Positions 8,501 to 34,668 are shown, numbered from the stretch's first letter. The stretch: DNA of 64,000 nt from Nonomuraea polychroma (GCF_004011505.1 NZ_SAUN01000001.1:1178001-1242000), one strand, 5' to 3'. Notes: a model not told the origin generated them from the letters alone. Translations and numbers: made by a program.

Positions 8501-9345
8501 AACCGTTCCAGCAGCAGCAGACCGACGCCCTCGGCTACGGCCGTGCCGTCGGCGGCGGCCGCGAACGGCTTACACCGGCCGTCGGGCGCCAGCCCCCGCT
8601 GACGGCTGAACTCGATGAGCGTCGCCGGGGTGGCCATCACCGTCACCCCACCCGCCAACGCCAGATCGCATTCGCCGGAACGTAGCGAGTGTGCGGCCAA
8701 GTGCACCGCCACCAGCGACGACGAGCACGCCGTGTCGATGCTGACCGCCGGCCCCTCGAACCCGAACGTGTAGGAGACGCGGCCCGAGGCGATGCTCATT
8801 GTGGCGTTCGCCATGACGTAACCGGTGGCCTCCTCGGCCCGCGGGGCGCGCAGCGACACGTACTCCTGGCCCGATATGCCGGTGAACACGCCCGTGTTGC
8901 TGCCCTGCAGTGAGTCGGCGTCAATGCCCGCCCGCTCGATGGCCTCCCACGCCGTCTCCAGCAGCAGGCGCTGCTGCGGGTCGATGGCCAGCGCCTCACG
9001 CGGGCTGATCCCGAAGAACTCCGCGTCGAAGTTGCCCGCGTCGTGCAGCCACCCGCCCTGCCGGGCGTAGGTCTTGCCCTGCGCGTCCGGATCCGGGTCG
9101 TAGATGTCCTCGACGTCCCAGCCCCGGTTCGTGGGTAGGCCCGAGATGGCGTCCCTGCCCTCGGCGGCCAGTTCCCACAGCCCTTCCGGGGTGCTGGCGC
9201 CGCCCGGATAGCGGCAGGCCATGCCGATGATGGCGATCGGCTCCGTCTGAGCGGTCTCGGCCTCGCGCAGGCGTTGCTGCGTTTGGCGCAGGTCGGCCAT
9301 GACGCGCTTGAGGTACGCGAGAAGCTTCTCTTCGTTGTCAGCCAT
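5550..9345 (-). CDS. Type I PKS, module 5: KS-AT-psiKR-ACP, interrupted by two frameshifts
   Basis: Last extension module. In frame from ATG 9345 come a docking helix, a KS with DTACSSSL (Cys about residue 205), a Gln/Ala/His/Asn tandem repeat, and a malonyl-type AT with GHSIG near residue 748. Compared with the nearly identical ATs of modules 4 and 2, one G is missing from a run at about 7016-7020 and another from a run at about 6754-6758. Each deletion shifts the frame. After both, the frame continues to QHHHYWLN, about 190 residues of KR structural subdomain with no catalytic Rossmann half, and an ACP ([10 protein letters not shown]) ending at 5550. There is no thioesterase, so the beta-keto chain should pass to the NRPS. 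The indels may be sequencing errors in a repeated G-rich region or real inactivation. The gene overlaps module 4 by 8 bp. Confidence 0.85.
6470..8460. repeat. Long near-identical KS-AT block, copy in module 5
   Basis: One of three nearly identical copies (others at 11368-13190 and 23304-25190) covering the C-terminal half of a KS, the linker and a whole AT. Identity is almost complete at base level and ends abruptly on both sides, where the flanking PKS sequence diverges. This copy is longer because its linker carries more 15-bp repeat units, and it differs by the two one-base deletions described under the gene. Boundaries are by eye. Confidence 0.85.
7696..7855. repeat. 15-bp tandem repeat, 10 units, in KS-AT linker of module 5
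   Basis: Ten perfect head-to-tail copies of GTGTGCCTGCTGGTT (plus strand) run from 7696 to 7845, followed by a partial eleventh. On the coding strand each unit encodes the pentapeptide QAHNQ. It lies in the flexible linker between KS and AT. Related but degenerate arrays with 4 and 8 units sit at the same place in modules 4 and 2. Confidence 0.95.
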
Positions 9346-12300
9346 TACCGTCGTTCCCTTCGGTCGTGGAAGACCAGTCCTCCGGCGAGTAGCCCAGCTC
9401 GCGATCGATGAGGTCGAAAATCTCCGTGGCCGATGCCGTGTCCATGTCGTCCGCGAGATCGGTGCTGGGCAGCTGGCCCGCGTCGTTGTCCCTGACCATC
9501 CGGGCCATGGCTTCCAGCCGTTGGGCGAACCTCGCGGTCACGGTGGGATCTGCCGCGAGTGTGGACAGGGACCTCTCCAGTGCGTCCAGCTCCCGCTGCA
9601 GCAGGCTCACCTGGTCCGGTACGAGCTCGTTCTGCAGGTATTTGGCCAGAGCCAGCGGCGTCGGATGGTCGAACACCAAGCCGGCGCCCAACTGCAGGTT
9701 GGTGGCCGTGGCGAGCCGGTTGCGCAACTCCACGGAGGTCAGGGAGTCGAACCCGAGCTCCTTGAACGCCCGGTCGGCGGCCACCTCGTCACCGGGCTCG
9801 CGGCGCAGCACGGTCGTCACCTCGTTCGTGACCAGGTCGACGAGGAAGGCGAGCTGCTCCTGCGCCGTCATGGTGCTCAGGTCGGGCACCGCGACGGACG
9901 CGGCCGCGGCGGGTTCGCCAACCGTCTCCCGTACCTCGGGCAGCTCGGCGAGCAACGGGCTCGGACGACCGGAAGTAAAGGACGGGGCGAAGCGGGACCA
10001 GTCGATGTCGGCGACGGTGAGGCAGGTCTCGTCGCGCTCGATCGCGCACATCATGGCCGTGATCGCCTGTTCGGGAGCCATCGCCACGACTCCGCGCCGG
10101 TCCATGTAGTCGCCGGCGTCCTCGACGCCGCGCATCCCGGCGCCGTCCCACACTCCCCAGGCGATCGAGGTGGCCGTCCGCCTCCGCGCGCGCCGCTGCT
10201 CGGCGAACAGGTCGAGGAAGGCGTTTCCCGCGGCGTAGACGCCGTTGCCACCACTGCCCCAGACGCCGGCGCTGGACGAGAACAACACGAACGCGTCCAG
10301 CGGCGCGTCACCCAGCAGCTCGTCCAGATGCACGGCTCCTGCCACCTTGCCGGAGATCACCTCAGCGAATTCGTCACGTGTCAGCGCGGACACGGGCGCG
10401 AGCCGCTGCGCGGCCCCGGCGGCGTGCACGACGGCGGTCAGCGGGGTGTCCTGTGGAACGCACGCCAGCATGCGTTCCACCTCGGCGCGCGAGGCGAGAT
10501 CGCAGGCCACGATGGACACCTTGGAACCCAGCGCGGTGAGTTCGGCCTCCAACTCGGCCGCCCCCGGGGCGTCCGGGCCGCGACGACTGGCCAGCAGCAG
10601 ATGCTCGGCGCCGTTGCCCGCGAACCATCTCGCGACCTGCGCCCCGATCCCGCCGGTTCCGCCTGTGATCAGCACTGTTCCGGCCGGGCGCCACCGACCG
10701 TCCTCCACGGTGCCTTCGAGGAGAGGAGCGCGTACGAGCCTGCGCGCCAGCATGCCGGACGAACGCAGGGCCACCTGATCCTCGTCACCGGTCAGCGCCT
10801 TGACCAGGTCTCTGGAGGCGGCGTCGGTCATCAGGTCCGGCAGATCCACGAGCCCACCCCACTGCTCGGGCTGCTCGAGCGCGATCGACCGGCCGAGACC
10901 CCATACCTGCGCCTGGCCCGGGCTGAGTGACGGATCCCCGTTCCCGGTGCTCACCGCGCCCCTGGTCACGGCCCAGAGCCGGCCGTTCAGCGGGACGTCG
11001 CTCACTGCCTGCGCAAGCGCCATGGTGGCGGCCACACCATGAGGAAGCCCCGGACGATCGGGGTGCTGCCCCTCGTCGAAGGCGAGCAGGGACAGTACGT
11101 CGCCGCCGTCGTACGCCCGCAGGCGCTCGGCGAACCACTCCCGGCTCGCCTCTGCCGGATCCACCAGCAGGCGTTCAACCTGGGCCCCGCGCTCGCCCAG
11201 CGCCTGCTCCACCAGCCGGGGCACGTCGTCGGCCACCGTCTCGGAGAACACCAGCAGCCACCTGGACGGCAGGGGCGCGTGCGGGCGCGCCTCTACAGGG
11301 CGCCATGCCACGCGGTACCGCCACCGGTCCTGCACCGACCACTCGCGCTGTTGCTCCGTCGGGAGGGGTGGTGGGTTGAGCCAGTAGTGGTGGTGTTGGA
11401 AGGGGTAGGTGGGGGGTTGGGCGTGGTGGGGGTGTGGGGGCCAGGGGAGGTTGGTGTGGGTGTGGAGGGTGGCGAGGGTGTGGGGGTGTGGGGTGAGGTG
11501 GTGGTGGGTGGTGGCGCCGAGTTGGTGGAGGGTGGTGAGGGTTTGGGTGTGGCGGACGGGTTGGCGGATGTGGGTGGTCCAGTAGTGGGGGGTGGTGATG
11601 TGGTGGGGGTCGGCGAGTTGGCCGGTGAGGTTGCAGAGGATGGGGGTGGTGGGGGGGTGGTAGGTGATGGTTTGGGCGGTGTGGTGGAAGGGTTTGAGGA
11701 TGGGGTCGGTGTGGGGGGAGTGGTAGGCGTGGTTGACGTTGAGTGGGGTGGTTTTGCGGCCTTGGGTGTGCCAGTGGTGGGTGATGGTGGCGATGTTGTG
11801 GGGGTTGCCGCTGATGATGGTGGTGGTGGGGGTGTTGGTGGCGGCGATGGCGGTGTCGGGGAGGAGGGTGGGGGTGATTTCTTCTTCGGTGGCGTGGATG
11901 GCGGTCATGGCGCCGGGGGGCATGGTGGCCATGAGGGTGGCGCGGGTGGTGATGAGGGTGGTGGCGTCGGGGAGGGTGAGGATGCCGGCGTGGTGGGCGG
12001 CGGCGTAGAGGCCGATGGAGTGGCCGGTGAGGTAGTCGGGGGTGATGTGGTGGTGTTTGAGGAGGTGGGCGAGGGCGGTGTGGTAGGTGAAGAGGGCGGG
12101 TTGGGTGTATTGGGTGGTGTGCAGGAGGTGGGCGTGGGGGTGGTGTTCGGGGGCGAACATGACGGTTTTGAGTGGGGGGTTGAGGGGGAATTGGGCGGCG
12201 ATGTGGTCGAGGTGGTGGGCGAAGGTGGGGTGGGTGTGGTAGAGGTCGCGGCCCATTTGGTGGCGTTGGGTGCCTTGGCCGGAGAAGAGGAAGGCGGTGG

Positions 12301-14068
12301 TGCCGGGTGGGGGTGGGGTGTAGTGGTGGGTGATGAGGGCGGGGTGGCTTTGGCCGTGGGCTAGGGCGTGGAGGGCGTCGCGGAGTTGGGTTTCGTCGTG
12401 GGTGAGGATGGCGGCGCGGTGGGGGTGGCGGGTGCGGGGGCCGAGGGCGTGGGCGATGTCGTTGGCGGGTAGGTGGGGGTTGGCTTGGCGGTAGTGCAGG
12501 ATGTGGGTGGCGTAGGCGCGTAGGGCTTGTTCGGAGCGGGCGGAGATCAGCCAGGGCAGGGCGGGCTGGGGCCCGAACTCATCGGCCTGCTCGTTGTGCG
12601 CCTGCTCGTTGTGTGCTTGCCCGTTCTGCGCCTGCTCGTTGTGTGCCTGCCTGTCTGGCGGCTGCCTGTCTGGTGTGGCGTCCTGTTTGGTGGGGGCGGC
12701 TTCGAGGATGAGGTGGGCGTTGGTGCCGCTGATGCCGAAGGAGGAGATGCCGGCGCGGCGTGGCTGGTTGGTTTGTGGCCAGGGGGTGGCGTGGGTGAGC
12801 AGGGTGATGTTGCCGGTGCTCCAGTCGACGTGGGGGGTGGGCTGGTCGATGTGGAGGCTGGCTGGGAGCAGGCCGTGGTGGATGGCTTGGACCATTTTGA
12901 TGATGCCGGCGACGCCGGCGGCGGCTTGGGTGTGGCCGATGTTGGATTTGACCGATCCCAGGTATAGGGGGTGGGGCCGGTTGTGGCCGTAGGTGGCGAG
13001 CAGGGCTTGGGCTTCGATGGGGTCGCCGAGGGTGGTGCCGGTGCCGTGGGCTTCGACGACGTCGATCTGGTCGGTTCTTAGCCGGGCGTTGGCGAGCGCG
13101 GCGTGGATGACCCGCTGCTGGGAGGGCCCGTTGGGGGCGGTCAGGCCGTTGCTGGCGCCGTCTTGGTTGACCGCGCTGCCCCGGATCACGGCCAGTACCC
13201 GATGCCCCTGACGCTCGGCTGCCGACAACCGTTCCAGCAGCAGCAGACCGACGCCCTCGCCCCAGCCGACCCCGTCGGCAGCGGCCGCGAACGGCTTGCA
13301 CCGGCCATCGGGGGCCAGCCCCCGCTGACGGCTGAACTCAAAGAACATGCCGGGGTCGGGAATGACCGCCACGCCCCCGGCAAGCGCCAGATCGCACTCC
13401 CCGGAGCGCAGGGACTGCGCGGCCAGGTGGATGGCCACGAGGGAGGACGAGCATGCCGTGTCGATGCTGACCGCCGGGCCTTCGAACCCGAACGTGTAGG
13501 AGATCCGCCCCGAGGCGACGCTGGGCGTCAGGCCGGTCAGCAAATGGCCGTCGGCCCCGGCCGTCCCCGGCGATCGGAGCAAGGCGTACTCCCGCGCGAT
13601 GACGCCCGCGAACACGCCCGTCGCGGTCCCGCGCAAGGCTTCGGCGTCGATGCCGGCCCGCTCGATGGCCTCCCACGCCGTCTCCAGCAGCAGCCGCTGC
13701 TGCGGATCCATGGCCAGTGCCTCACGCGGACTGATCCCGAAGAACTCCGCGTCGAACCCGGCCGCGTCGTACAGGAACCCGCCCTGCCGCGTGTAGCTCT
13801 TGCCCGGGACGTCAGGGTCCGGATCGTACAGGCGTTCGATGTCCCAGCCGCGGTCGGACGGGAAGTCCGAGATGGCGTCCCGGCCTTCGGCGACCAGCTC
13901 CCACAGGTCTTCGGGAGAGCACACGCCACCGGGGAAACGGCACGCCATGCCCACGATCGCGATGGGCTCCTGCGTTCTGGACTCGGCCTCCTTGAGCTGC
14001 CGGCGAGCCTGGTGCAGGTCGGCGGTGACGCGCTTGAGATAGTCGCGCAGTTTCTCTTCATTGGCCAT
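9338..14068 (-). CDS. Type I PKS, module 4: KS-AT(malonyl)-KR-ACP
   Basis: Single-module PKS of 1576 residues. An N-terminal docking helix ([19 protein letters not shown]) leads into a KS with DTACSSSL near residue 207. After the Gln/Glu/Asn repeat linker at about 475-500 comes an AT with GHSIG near 686 and HAYH where malonyl ATs have HAFH. The KR has [12 protein letters not shown] near 1130 and an active-site Tyr near 1278. It lacks the LDD motif and has the A-type Trp in [12 protein letters not shown], so an A-type (L-configured) hydroxyl is predicted. The ACP ([10 protein letters not shown]) is near 1442 and a C-terminal docking region follows. No DH is present, so this module should leave a hydroxyl at its beta carbon. 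Its end overlaps the module 5 start by 8 bp. Confidence 0.93.
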   Translation of the reverse strand: MANEEKLRDYLKRVTADLHQARRQLKEAESRTQEPIAIVGMACRFPGGVCSPEDLWELVAEGRDAISDFPSDRGWDIERLYDPDPDVPGKSYTRQGGFLYDAAGFDAEFFGISPREALAMDPQQRLLLETAWEAIERAGIDAEALRGTATGVFAGVIAREYALLRSPGTAGADGHLLTGLTPSVASGRISYTFGFEGPAVSIDTACSSSLVAIHLAAQSLRSGECDLALAGGVAVIPDPGMFFEFSRQRGLAPDGRCKPFAAAADGVGWGEGVGLLLLERLSAAERQGHRVLAVIRGSAVNQDGASNGLTAPNGPSQQRVIHAALANARLRTDQIDVVEAHGTGTTLGDPIEAQALLATYGHNRPHPLYLGSVKSNIGHTQAAAGVAGIIKMVQAIHHGLLPASLHIDQPTPHVDWSTGNITLLTHATPWPQTNQPRRAGISSFGISGTNAHLILEAAPTKQDATPDRQPPDRQAHNEQAQNGQAHNEQAHNEQADEFGPQPALPWLISARSEQALRAYATHILHYRQANPHLPANDIAHALGPRTRHPHRAAILTHDETQLRDALHALAHGQSHPALITHHYTPPPPGTTAFLFSGQGTQRHQMGRDLYHTHPTFAHHLDHIAAQFPLNPPLKTVMFAPEHHPHAHLLHTTQYTQPALFTYHTALAHLLKHHHITPDYLTGHSIGLYAAAHHAGILTLPDATTLITTRATLMATMPPGAMTAIHATEEEITPTLLPDTAIAATNTPTTTIISGNPHNIATITHHWHTQGRKTTPLNVNHAYHSPHTDPILKPFHHTAQTITYHPPTTPILCNLTGQLADPHHITTPHYWTTHIRQPVRHTQTLTTLHQLGATTHHHLTPHPHTLATLHTHTNLPWPPHPHHAQPPTYPFQHHHYWLNPPPLPTEQQREWSVQDRWRYRVAWRPVEARPHAPLPSRWLLVFSETVADDVPRLVEQALGERGAQVERLLVDPAEASREWFAERLRAYDGGDVLSLLAFDEGQHPDRPGLPHGVAATMALAQAVSDVPLNGRLWAVTRGAVSTGNGDPSLSPGQAQVWGLGRSIALEQPEQWGGLVDLPDLMTDAASRDLVKALTGDEDQVALRSSGMLARRLVRAPLLEGTVEDGRWRPAGTVLITGGTGGIGAQVARWFAGNGAEHLLLASRRGPDAPGAAELEAELTALGSKVSIVACDLASRAEVERMLACVPQDTPLTAVVHAAGAAQRLAPVSALTRDEFAEVISGKVAGAVHLDELLGDAPLDAFVLFSSSAGVWGSGGNGVYAAGNAFLDLFAEQRRARRRTATSIAWGVWDGAGMRGVEDAGDYMDRRGVVAMAPEQAITAMMCAIERDETCLTVADIDWSRFAPSFTSGRPSPLLAELPEVRETVGEPAAAASVAVPDLSTMTAQEQLAFLVDLVTNEVTTVLRREPGDEVAADRAFKELGFDSLTSVELRNRLATATNLQLGAGLVFDHPTPLALAKYLQNELVPDQVSLLQRELDALERSLSTLAADPTVTARFAQRLEAMARMVRDNDAGQLPSTDLADDMDTASATEIFDLIDRELGYSPEDWSSTTEGNDGNG
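11368..13190. repeat. Long near-identical KS-AT block, copy in module 4
   Basis: Second copy of the block shared by modules 2, 4 and 5. It has 7 and 6 G at the two runs where the module 5 copy has 6 and 5, and its AT frame is intact. Toward the KS side the identity with the module 2 copy extends further, to about 13259, than with the module 5 copy. This suggests that modules 2 and 4 exchanged sequence most recently. Confidence 0.85.
12596..12655. repeat. 15-bp repeat, 4 degenerate units, in KS-AT linker of module 4
   Basis: Four 15-bp units related to the module 5 array encode QAHNE and QAQNG pentapeptides in the KS-AT linker. The units differ from one another by single substitutions, unlike the perfect units in module 5. 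Confidence 0.85.
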
Positions 14069-14110
14069 GCGACATCGACCTTTCCAGGCTCCCGGACGTT
14101 CCCAAACGGC

Positions 14111-17100
14111 TCAGAGTTCGTTGTCGATGAATGAGAAGATCTCCTCATCCGTGGCGTCGCCGATCTTCCCGCTGATGTCAGTGCGGTCCTCGCCGGCGTC
14201 GTCGATCCTGAACAGGAAGTCGCGCAGCCGCGTCGCGACGCGGCGCCGCACGCCGTCGCCGGCCGTGCCGGCAAGGACGGCCGCCTCCAGCCGGTCGAAT
14301 TCGGCGAGCAGAGCCTCCTGGACGGACACCTCGGACGGCGCCAGCTCGGCACGGAGGAACTCGGCCAGGGCGAGCGGGTTCGGATGGTCGAAGACCACCG
14401 TGGCCGGCAGCCGCAGGCCGACGGCGGCGCCGAGCCGGTTCCGCAGCTCGACCGCCGTGAGCGAGTCGAAGCCCGCCTCCTTGAACGCCATGTCCCCGGC
14501 CAGCGCCGTCGGCACGCTGTGCCCGAGGATGACGGCGGCGTGCGTGCGCACCAGCTCCACCATGATCTCCAGCTGCTCGGCCGCCGGACGGCCCGCCAGC
14601 CGCGCCGTCCACTGCGCGGTCGCCGACGTGTCGCCTTCGCCCGCGCTGGCCGTCCGCCGTACCGACCCGCGGACCAGGCCCGACAGCAACGGCGGCAGCG
14701 TGCCGGACCGCGCCAGCCGGTGCAGGGCGGCGGGGTCCAGCAGCGCGGGGACGGTCGCGGCGCGCCCGCCCGCAACAGCGGCGTCGAACAGCGCCAGTCC
14801 GTGCTCGTCCGGCATCGCCCGCACGCTCGCCCGCGAGATGCGCGCCCGGTCAGTGGTGTCGAGCTGCGCGGTACGCGTGCTGGTGGTCTCCCACAGCCCC
14901 CACGCGAGCGAGGTTGCCGGCCGGCCGTGGGTGCGGCGGTGGTGTGCGAGGGCGTCGAGGTAGGTGTTGGCGGCGGCATAGTTAGCCTGGCCCGGGTTCC
15001 CGGTGGTACCGGAGATCGAGGAGAAGACGATGAAGTGAGCCAGATCGTGATCTTGGGTGAGGTGATGCAGATGCTGCGCGGTGGTGATCTTGGGGGTGAG
15101 GACGGTGGCGAGGTGGTCACGGGTGAGGTTGGGGATGGTGGCGTCGTCCAGCACGGCGGCGGTGTGGATGACGGCCGTGAGGGGGTGCCCGGCCGGGATG
15201 GCCGCAATGGCCTGCCGCAGCGCCTCGGGGTCGGTGGTGTCGCAGGCCAGGATGCGTGCCTGCGGGCCGAGGTCGGCTTGGAGCCGGTCGGCGCCGGGGG
15301 CGTCGGGGCCCTGGCGGCTGAGCAGCAGGAGGCGGCGGACGCCGTGGCGGCCGGCCAGGTGGCGGGCGAGCAGGCCGCCCAGGGTGCCCGTCCCGCCCGT
15401 GATCAGCACCGTTCCCTCGGGATCGAACTCCCTCGGCAGCGTCAGCGCCAGCTTGCCGACGTGCCGCCCTTGGCTCATGAAGCGGAACGCCTCGTGCGCG
15501 TGCCGGATGTCCCAGGCCGTTGTCGGCAGCGGCGCCAGCTCCCCGCATTCGAACAGCTCCCGCAGCTCGGCGAACATCGCGCGTACGCTGTCCGGCCCGT
15601 CCTGGTCCAAGTTGTAGGCCTGGTACGTGATCCCCGGATGGTCGCGGTAGACCTCGGCGGCGTCACGGATGTCCGTCTTGCCCATCTCCAGGAAGTAGCC
15701 GCCCTCGGCCACCAGCCGCAGCGAGGCGTCGGTGGCCTCGTTCGCCAGGGAGTTCAGCACCACATCGATGCCTCGCCCTCGGGTGACCGCGTCGAACTGC
15801 TTCTCGAAGTCGAGCGTGCGGGAGTTCGCGATGTGGTCGTCGTCGAACCCCAGGGCCCGCAGCACGTGCTGCTTGCCGGGACTGGCCGTCGTGAACACCT
15901 CCGCGCCCCAGTGCCGGGCCAGCTCGATGGCGGCGAGGCCGACCCCGCCGGTGGCGGTGTGCACGAGCACGCTCTGCCCGGCGCCCAGACCGGCCAGCTC
16001 CTTCAGCCCGTAGTACGCGGTCAGGTACGCGACCACCGCCGAGGCCGCCTGCAGGTCGGTCCACCCGGCGGGAGCGGGAATGACCAGCCGCTGGTCGGTG
16101 ACCGCGACGGGCGCTAGGGAGCCGCCCTTGAACAGACCCATGACCCGGTCGCCGACCGCGATCCCGGAGACCCCCGGCCCCACGTCGGTGACCACGCCGC
16201 ACGCCTCGCCGCCGATGATCTCCTGACCGGGAACCATCTCGAGGGTGACGAGGATGTCGCGGAAGTTCACCCCGGCCGCCCGTACCGCCACCCGTACCTC
16301 GCCCTCGGCCAGGGGACGGTGTGCGGCGGGGTTGTCGATGACGGCGAGGGTCTCCAGCGAGCCAGTCCCGTCGGCCTCCAGCCGCCAGTCGTCGCGGCCT
16401 GCCGGGATCCGCAGCGCCGGGGCGGCGTCCGCGCGGACCAGGCGCGGCGCGTACAGCCCTCCGTGCCTGAGCGCGAGCTCCGGCTCCCCCGCACCCAGGA
16501 GCGCCGCCACCAGCTCGGCGGTGAGGTCGGCGCGGCCGAGGTCGGCGAGCGTGATGCGGTCAGGGTTCTCCGACTGGGCCACACGGACGAAGCCGTGCGC
16601 CGCGGCGGCGCCCAGGTCGGGTACGTCCTCGCCCTCATGCGTGGCCACCGCGTCGCGCGTCGCCACCAGCATGCGCGACACGGCGAAACGTTCGTCGGCC
16701 AGCCACGGCTGGATCACCTCCAGCAGCCCGCCGGCGACGGTGTGCGGATCCGACCCGCGCGGGCACAGGACGAGCAGCGTGTCGGGTGGCGCGGCGCCGG
16801 AGCCGACGGCCGCCGCCAGCTCCGCGAACGTCGGATACGCCACCGCGTCCGCCAGCCCCGGGTCCTCGCCGACGACCGCCAGCCTCCCCGCTGCGCCGGG
16901 GACGGGCTCAGGCACCGCCGTCCAGTCGAGGTGGAACAGCGAGTTGTGCAGGTCGGCGCGGTCCGCGGCGAGCTCGCCACCCTCGAGCGCACGCAGGGTG
17001 AGGTCGTTCACCGTGGCGACCGGCCCCCCCGCGGGGTCGAAGACCGCCAGCGTCACCGCGTCCTGGCCGGTGGGCGTGACCTGGACGCGCAGCCGGGTTG

Positions 17101-20100
17101 CGCCTTCGGCGTGCAGGCCGACACCCGTCCAGGAGAAGGGCAGCCGTACCTGGGTGACGTCGGGGTCGATCAGCGCGATCGCGTGCAGTGCGGCGTCGAG
17201 CAGGGCCGGATGCACCCCGAAACCGGCCGTGTCGGCGTCCTCGGGCAGCCCCACCTCGGCGTACACGCTGTCCCCCGCACGCCAGGCGGAGGTGAGGCCG
17301 CGGAAGGGGGCGCCGTAGGTCAGACCCATGCCGGCGAGCCGCTCGTAGAAGTCCTCGACGTCGATCGGCACGGCTCCCGCCGGCGGCCACGCGGCGGGCG
17401 CGGTGGGCTCCGCCACGACGTGCGGGGCGAGGGTGCCGGTGCCGTGGCACGTCCACGGCCGGCCCGGCTCCGCGCTGTCAGACCGGGAGTAGACCGCGCA
17501 CGGCCGGTGCCCCTCCTCGTTCGCCGCCCCCACGGTGACCTGAAGCTGCACCGCGCCCGCGGCGGGCAACACGAGCGGCGAGCGCAGCAGGAGGTCCTCG
17601 ATCCGCGCGCAGCCCACCTGGGCTGCCGCGTGCAAGAGAAGGTCCAGGTACGCGGTGCCGGGAAGGAGGGCCTGATCGCGGACGGCGTGCCCGGCCAGCC
17701 AGGGGTGGCTGCGCAGCGAAAGCCTGCTGGTGAACATGACGCCCTCCGGCTCCGGCAGCTCGATCGCGGCACTGAGCAGCGGATGCCCCGCGTCGGTCAG
17801 CCCGGCCGCGGCCACGTCCGCCACGGGCGGCGCCTCCAGCCAGTACGGCCTGCGCTGGAAGGCGTACGTGGGCAGGTCGACTTGGCGCCCGCCCGCGGGA
17901 AAGACGGTGTCCCAAGCGACGGCGACGCCTTCGGCGTGCGCGTGGGCGGCCGCCGCCATGAGCCGCCGGTGACCGCCGTGCTTGCGGCGCAGGGTGTGCA
18001 GGACCTTGGCCTCCGCGCCCGCGTCGGCGACGGTCTCCTGGAGTGAGCCGCTCAGCAGCGGGTGCGGGCTCACCTCGATGAACACGTCGTGTCCCGCGGC
18101 GATCAGGGCGCGTGAGGCGTCTTCGAAGCGCACCGGCTCGCGCATGTTGCGGTACCAGTACGCGGCGTCCAGCTTGGCGGTGTCCAGGTGCCCGCCGGTC
18201 ACGGTCGAGTAGAAGGGGACCTCGCCGGTCGCCGGCGACACCGGCGCGAGGACGTCCAGCAGGTGGTCGTAGAACACGTCCACCTGGGCCGAGTGTCCGG
18301 CAGTGTCCACGCCGGGCACCATGCGGGCCTCGATGCCGTCTTCCTTCAGTTCGGCGACGAGCTCGGCCAGGGCGTCCGGGTATCCCGTGACGGCCGTGGT
18401 GCCCGGGCTGTTGACCGCGGCGACGGACAACCGCTCGCCCCAGCGCGCCATCCGTTGCCGCAGGCTCTCGTGGTCGAGCGAGACCGCTGCCATGCCGCCC
18501 TGCCCGGCCAGCTTCAACCACGCCTGGCTCCGCAGCGCCACGACCCTGGCCGCGTCGTCGAGCGACAGCCCGCCCGCCACGTACGCGGCGGCGATCTCGC
18601 CCTGCGAGTGCCCGACCACGGCCGACGGCCGCACGCCGAGGTCGCGCCACGCCGCCGCCAGGGACACCATCATGGTGAACAACACCGGCTGCACCACGTC
18701 CACCCGGTCGAGCGAGGCCGCGCCGGCCTCCTGGCGCAGCACGGCTCCCACCGACCAGTCCAGGTACGCGCGGAAGGCCGCCTCGCACGCCTCGACACTC
18801 TCACGGAACGCCGGTGAGCACTCCAGCAGGCCCGCCGCCATCGCGGGCCACTGCGAGCCCTGCCCAGGGAAGACGAACGCCACCTTGCCCTTGCCGCTCA
18901 CCTGCCCCTGCACCAGCGCGGGATGGGTGTCGCCGAGCGAGAGCGCGTGCAGCGCCTGCCGCCGCTCCTCGGGGTCGTCCGTGATGACGGCGGCACGGTG
19001 CACGTGATGCGTACGGGCGGCCAGCGCCTTGGCGACGTCGCCCGCCTCGTGCCGGGCACCGTCCGCGAAGTCGTGCAGCCGGGAGGCCTGAGCCCGCAGA
19101 GCCTGCTCGGAACGGGCGGAGACGAGCCAGGGCAAGTGATCTCCGGTCACCGGCGCCTGCTCGGCCGCCGGGGCCACCTCGAGGATGAGGTGGGCGTTGG
19201 TGCCGCTGATGCCGAACGACGACACCGCCGCGCGACGCGGCCGGTCCGCCTCGGGCCAGAGCGTGGCCTCGCCGAGCAGGCTGATGTTGCCCGTGCTCCA
19301 GTCCACGTGCGGGGTCGGCTCGTCAATGTGCAGGCTCTTGGGCAACACGCCGTGGCGCATCGCCTGGACCATCTTGATGATGCCCGCCACGCCCGCGGCC
19401 GCCTGCGTGTGGCCGATGTTGGACTTGATCGACCCGAGATAGAGCGGACGGGGCCGGTTGTGCCCGTACGTCTCCATGAGGGCCTGGGCCTCGATGGGGT
19501 CGCCGAGCGTGGTGCCGGTGCCGTGCGCCTCGACCGCGTCCACCTCATCGGGCGTCAGACCGGCGCCGGCCAGCGCGGCGTGGATGACCCGCCGCTGCGA
19601 GGGCCCGTTGGGGGCCGAGAGCTGGCTGCTGGCGCCATCCTGGTTGACCGCGCTACCCCGGATGACGGCCAGGATCGGGTGCCCGTTGCGCTCGGCCACC
19701 GACAACCGCTCCAGCACCACGAGCCCCGCGCCCTCGCTGAAGGCGGTCCCGTCGGCCGCGGCGGCGAACGGCTTGCACCGGCCGTCGGGGGCCAGCCCAC
19801 GCTGGCGGCTGAACTCGACGAAAACGCCCGGCGAGCTCATCACCGTGACCCCGCCGGCCAGGGCCAGCTCACACTCGCCGCTCCGCAGCGCCTGGGCCGC
19901 CAGGTGGACGGCCACCAGGGAGGACGAGCACGCGGTGTCCACGCTGACCGCCGGGCCCTCGAAGCCGAAGGTGTGCGATATGCGCCCGGAGGCCACGGCG
20001 TACGAGCTGCCCGTGTTCAGGTACGCCTCGACCTCCTCCGGCACTTGGTGCATGAGACGGCCGCCGTAGTCGCCGTACATGATGCCGGTGAAGACGCCGG

Positions 20101-20569
20101 TCGAGCTCCCGCGCAACGCTGTGGGATCGAGGCCCGCCCGTTCGATGGCCTCCCACGCCGTCTCCAGCAGAATGCGCTGCTGGGGGTCGATGGCCAGCGC
20201 CTCGCGCGGGCTGATCCCGAAGAACTCCGCGTCGAACTGGTCCGCGTCGTACAGGAACCCGCCGTTGCGGACGTACGACTTGCCGGCCCTGTCGGGATCC
20301 GCGTCGAACAGCCCCTCCAGGTCCCAGCCCCGGTTCGAAGGGAAGTCCGAGATCGCGTCCCTGCCCTCGGCGACCAGCTCCCACAGCTCGTCGGGCGAGC
20401 CCGCGCCACCGGGATAGCGGCAGGCCATGCCCACGATCGCGATCGGCTCCTGCACCACCGACTCGGCTTCAAGGAGACGCTGCCGGGTCTGGTGGAGCTC
20501 GGCGGTCACGCGCTTGAGGTACTCACGGAGCCTGTTCTCATTGGACATCTGGCGGTCACCCTCGCTCAT
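14111..20569 (-). CDS. Type I PKS, module 3: KS-AT(ethylmalonyl)-DH-ER-KR-ACP
   Basis: Fully reducing single module of 2152 residues. The KS has DTACSSSL near residue 215. The AT has GHSQG near 655 and TAGH near 758, at the site that reads YASH in methylmalonyl and HAFH in malonyl ATs; TAGH is the usual signature of ethylmalonyl ATs. The DH (about 925-1200) has [10 protein letters not shown], with Asp replacing the Gly of HxxxGxxxxP, and YGAP instead of YGP. The ER (about 1404-1713) carries the NADPH motif [13 protein letters not shown] and Val rather than Tyr in LEMVPGQ, the 2R-type signature. The KR has LDD (B-type) and [12 protein letters not shown]. The ACP serine is near 2035. A later start at 20548 ([13 protein letters not shown]) is possible and would begin exactly at the docking helix. 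Confidence 0.93.
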   Translation of the reverse strand: MSEGDRQMSNENRLREYLKRVTAELHQTRQRLLEAESVVQEPIAIVGMACRYPGGAGSPDELWELVAEGRDAISDFPSNRGWDLEGLFDADPDRAGKSYVRNGGFLYDADQFDAEFFGISPREALAIDPQQRILLETAWEAIERAGLDPTALRGSSTGVFTGIMYGDYGGRLMHQVPEEVEAYLNTGSSYAVASGRISHTFGFEGPAVSVDTACSSSLVAVHLAAQALRSGECELALAGGVTVMSSPGVFVEFSRQRGLAPDGRCKPFAAAADGTAFSEGAGLVVLERLSVAERNGHPILAVIRGSAVNQDGASSQLSAPNGPSQRRVIHAALAGAGLTPDEVDAVEAHGTGTTLGDPIEAQALMETYGHNRPRPLYLGSIKSNIGHTQAAAGVAGIIKMVQAMRHGVLPKSLHIDEPTPHVDWSTGNISLLGEATLWPEADRPRRAAVSSFGISGTNAHLILEVAPAAEQAPVTGDHLPWLVSARSEQALRAQASRLHDFADGARHEAGDVAKALAARTHHVHRAAVITDDPEERRQALHALSLGDTHPALVQGQVSGKGKVAFVFPGQGSQWPAMAAGLLECSPAFRESVEACEAAFRAYLDWSVGAVLRQEAGAASLDRVDVVQPVLFTMMVSLAAAWRDLGVRPSAVVGHSQGEIAAAYVAGGLSLDDAARVVALRSQAWLKLAGQGGMAAVSLDHESLRQRMARWGERLSVAAVNSPGTTAVTGYPDALAELVAELKEDGIEARMVPGVDTAGHSAQVDVFYDHLLDVLAPVSPATGEVPFYSTVTGGHLDTAKLDAAYWYRNMREPVRFEDASRALIAAGHDVFIEVSPHPLLSGSLQETVADAGAEAKVLHTLRRKHGGHRRLMAAAAHAHAEGVAVAWDTVFPAGGRQVDLPTYAFQRRPYWLEAPPVADVAAAGLTDAGHPLLSAAIELPEPEGVMFTSRLSLRSHPWLAGHAVRDQALLPGTAYLDLLLHAAAQVGCARIEDLLLRSPLVLPAAGAVQLQVTVGAANEEGHRPCAVYSRSDSAEPGRPWTCHGTGTLAPHVVAEPTAPAAWPPAGAVPIDVEDFYERLAGMGLTYGAPFRGLTSAWRAGDSVYAEVGLPEDADTAGFGVHPALLDAALHAIALIDPDVTQVRLPFSWTGVGLHAEGATRLRVQVTPTGQDAVTLAVFDPAGGPVATVNDLTLRALEGGELAADRADLHNSLFHLDWTAVPEPVPGAAGRLAVVGEDPGLADAVAYPTFAELAAAVGSGAAPPDTLLVLCPRGSDPHTVAGGLLEVIQPWLADERFAVSRMLVATRDAVATHEGEDVPDLGAAAAHGFVRVAQSENPDRITLADLGRADLTAELVAALLGAGEPELALRHGGLYAPRLVRADAAPALRIPAGRDDWRLEADGTGSLETLAVIDNPAAHRPLAEGEVRVAVRAAGVNFRDILVTLEMVPGQEIIGGEACGVVTDVGPGVSGIAVGDRVMGLFKGGSLAPVAVTDQRLVIPAPAGWTDLQAASAVVAYLTAYYGLKELAGLGAGQSVLVHTATGGVGLAAIELARHWGAEVFTTASPGKQHVLRALGFDDDHIANSRTLDFEKQFDAVTRGRGIDVVLNSLANEATDASLRLVAEGGYFLEMGKTDIRDAAEVYRDHPGITYQAYNLDQDGPDSVRAMFAELRELFECGELAPLPTTAWDIRHAHEAFRFMSQGRHVGKLALTLPREFDPEGTVLITGGTGTLGGLLARHLAGRHGVRRLLLLSRQGPDAPGADRLQADLGPQARILACDTTDPEALRQAIAAIPAGHPLTAVIHTAAVLDDATIPNLTRDHLATVLTPKITTAQHLHHLTQDHDLAHFIVFSSISGTTGNPGQANYAAANTYLDALAHHRRTHGRPATSLAWGLWETTSTRTAQLDTTDRARISRASVRAMPDEHGLALFDAAVAGGRAATVPALLDPAALHRLARSGTLPPLLSGLVRGSVRRTASAGEGDTSATAQWTARLAGRPAAEQLEIMVELVRTHAAVILGHSVPTALAGDMAFKEAGFDSLTAVELRNRLGAAVGLRLPATVVFDHPNPLALAEFLRAELAPSEVSVQEALLAEFDRLEAAVLAGTAGDGVRRRVATRLRDFLFRIDDAGEDRTDISGKIGDATDEEIFSFIDNEL

Positions 20570-20582
20570 CTATCTGGAACCT

Positions 20583-34523
<13,941 letters not shown>

Positions 34524-34651
34524 CTATTCCCTGCCCTTCTCCGACCAAGCCGATAAGGCTTTTCCACTGGCGCCAAGGAATGTAGCGAAGAAAAGACCCA
34601 ATGCTGCTGAGTCAAAGTCATGTCAGCGTACGAGCCAGGGCTGAGGCACGG

Positions 34652-34668
34652 CTAAAGCACTCCTAGTC
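34652..34668 (-). promoter_or_regulatory. Candidate regulator site upstream of the first PKS gene
   Basis: Read on the minus (coding) strand this is CTAGGAGTGCTTTAGC, two TAG-containing half-sites 11 bp apart, about 129 bp before the PKS start at 34523. Its form and orientation match the other TTAG direct repeats in the window. The 163-bp gap also separates the PKS from the 3-ketoreductase gene, so a separate PKS promoter here is plausible. Confidence 0.4.

Noticed and set aside
11039..12364. Long plus-strand open frame rich in Gly/Val/Glu opposite the module 4 AT (also 6369-7464 and 23037-24299)
   Set aside because: These are antisense shadows of the His/Thr/Pro-rich AT: CAC/ACC/CCC codons read backwards as GTG/GGT/GGG. 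They have no domain and no independent ribosome-binding site.
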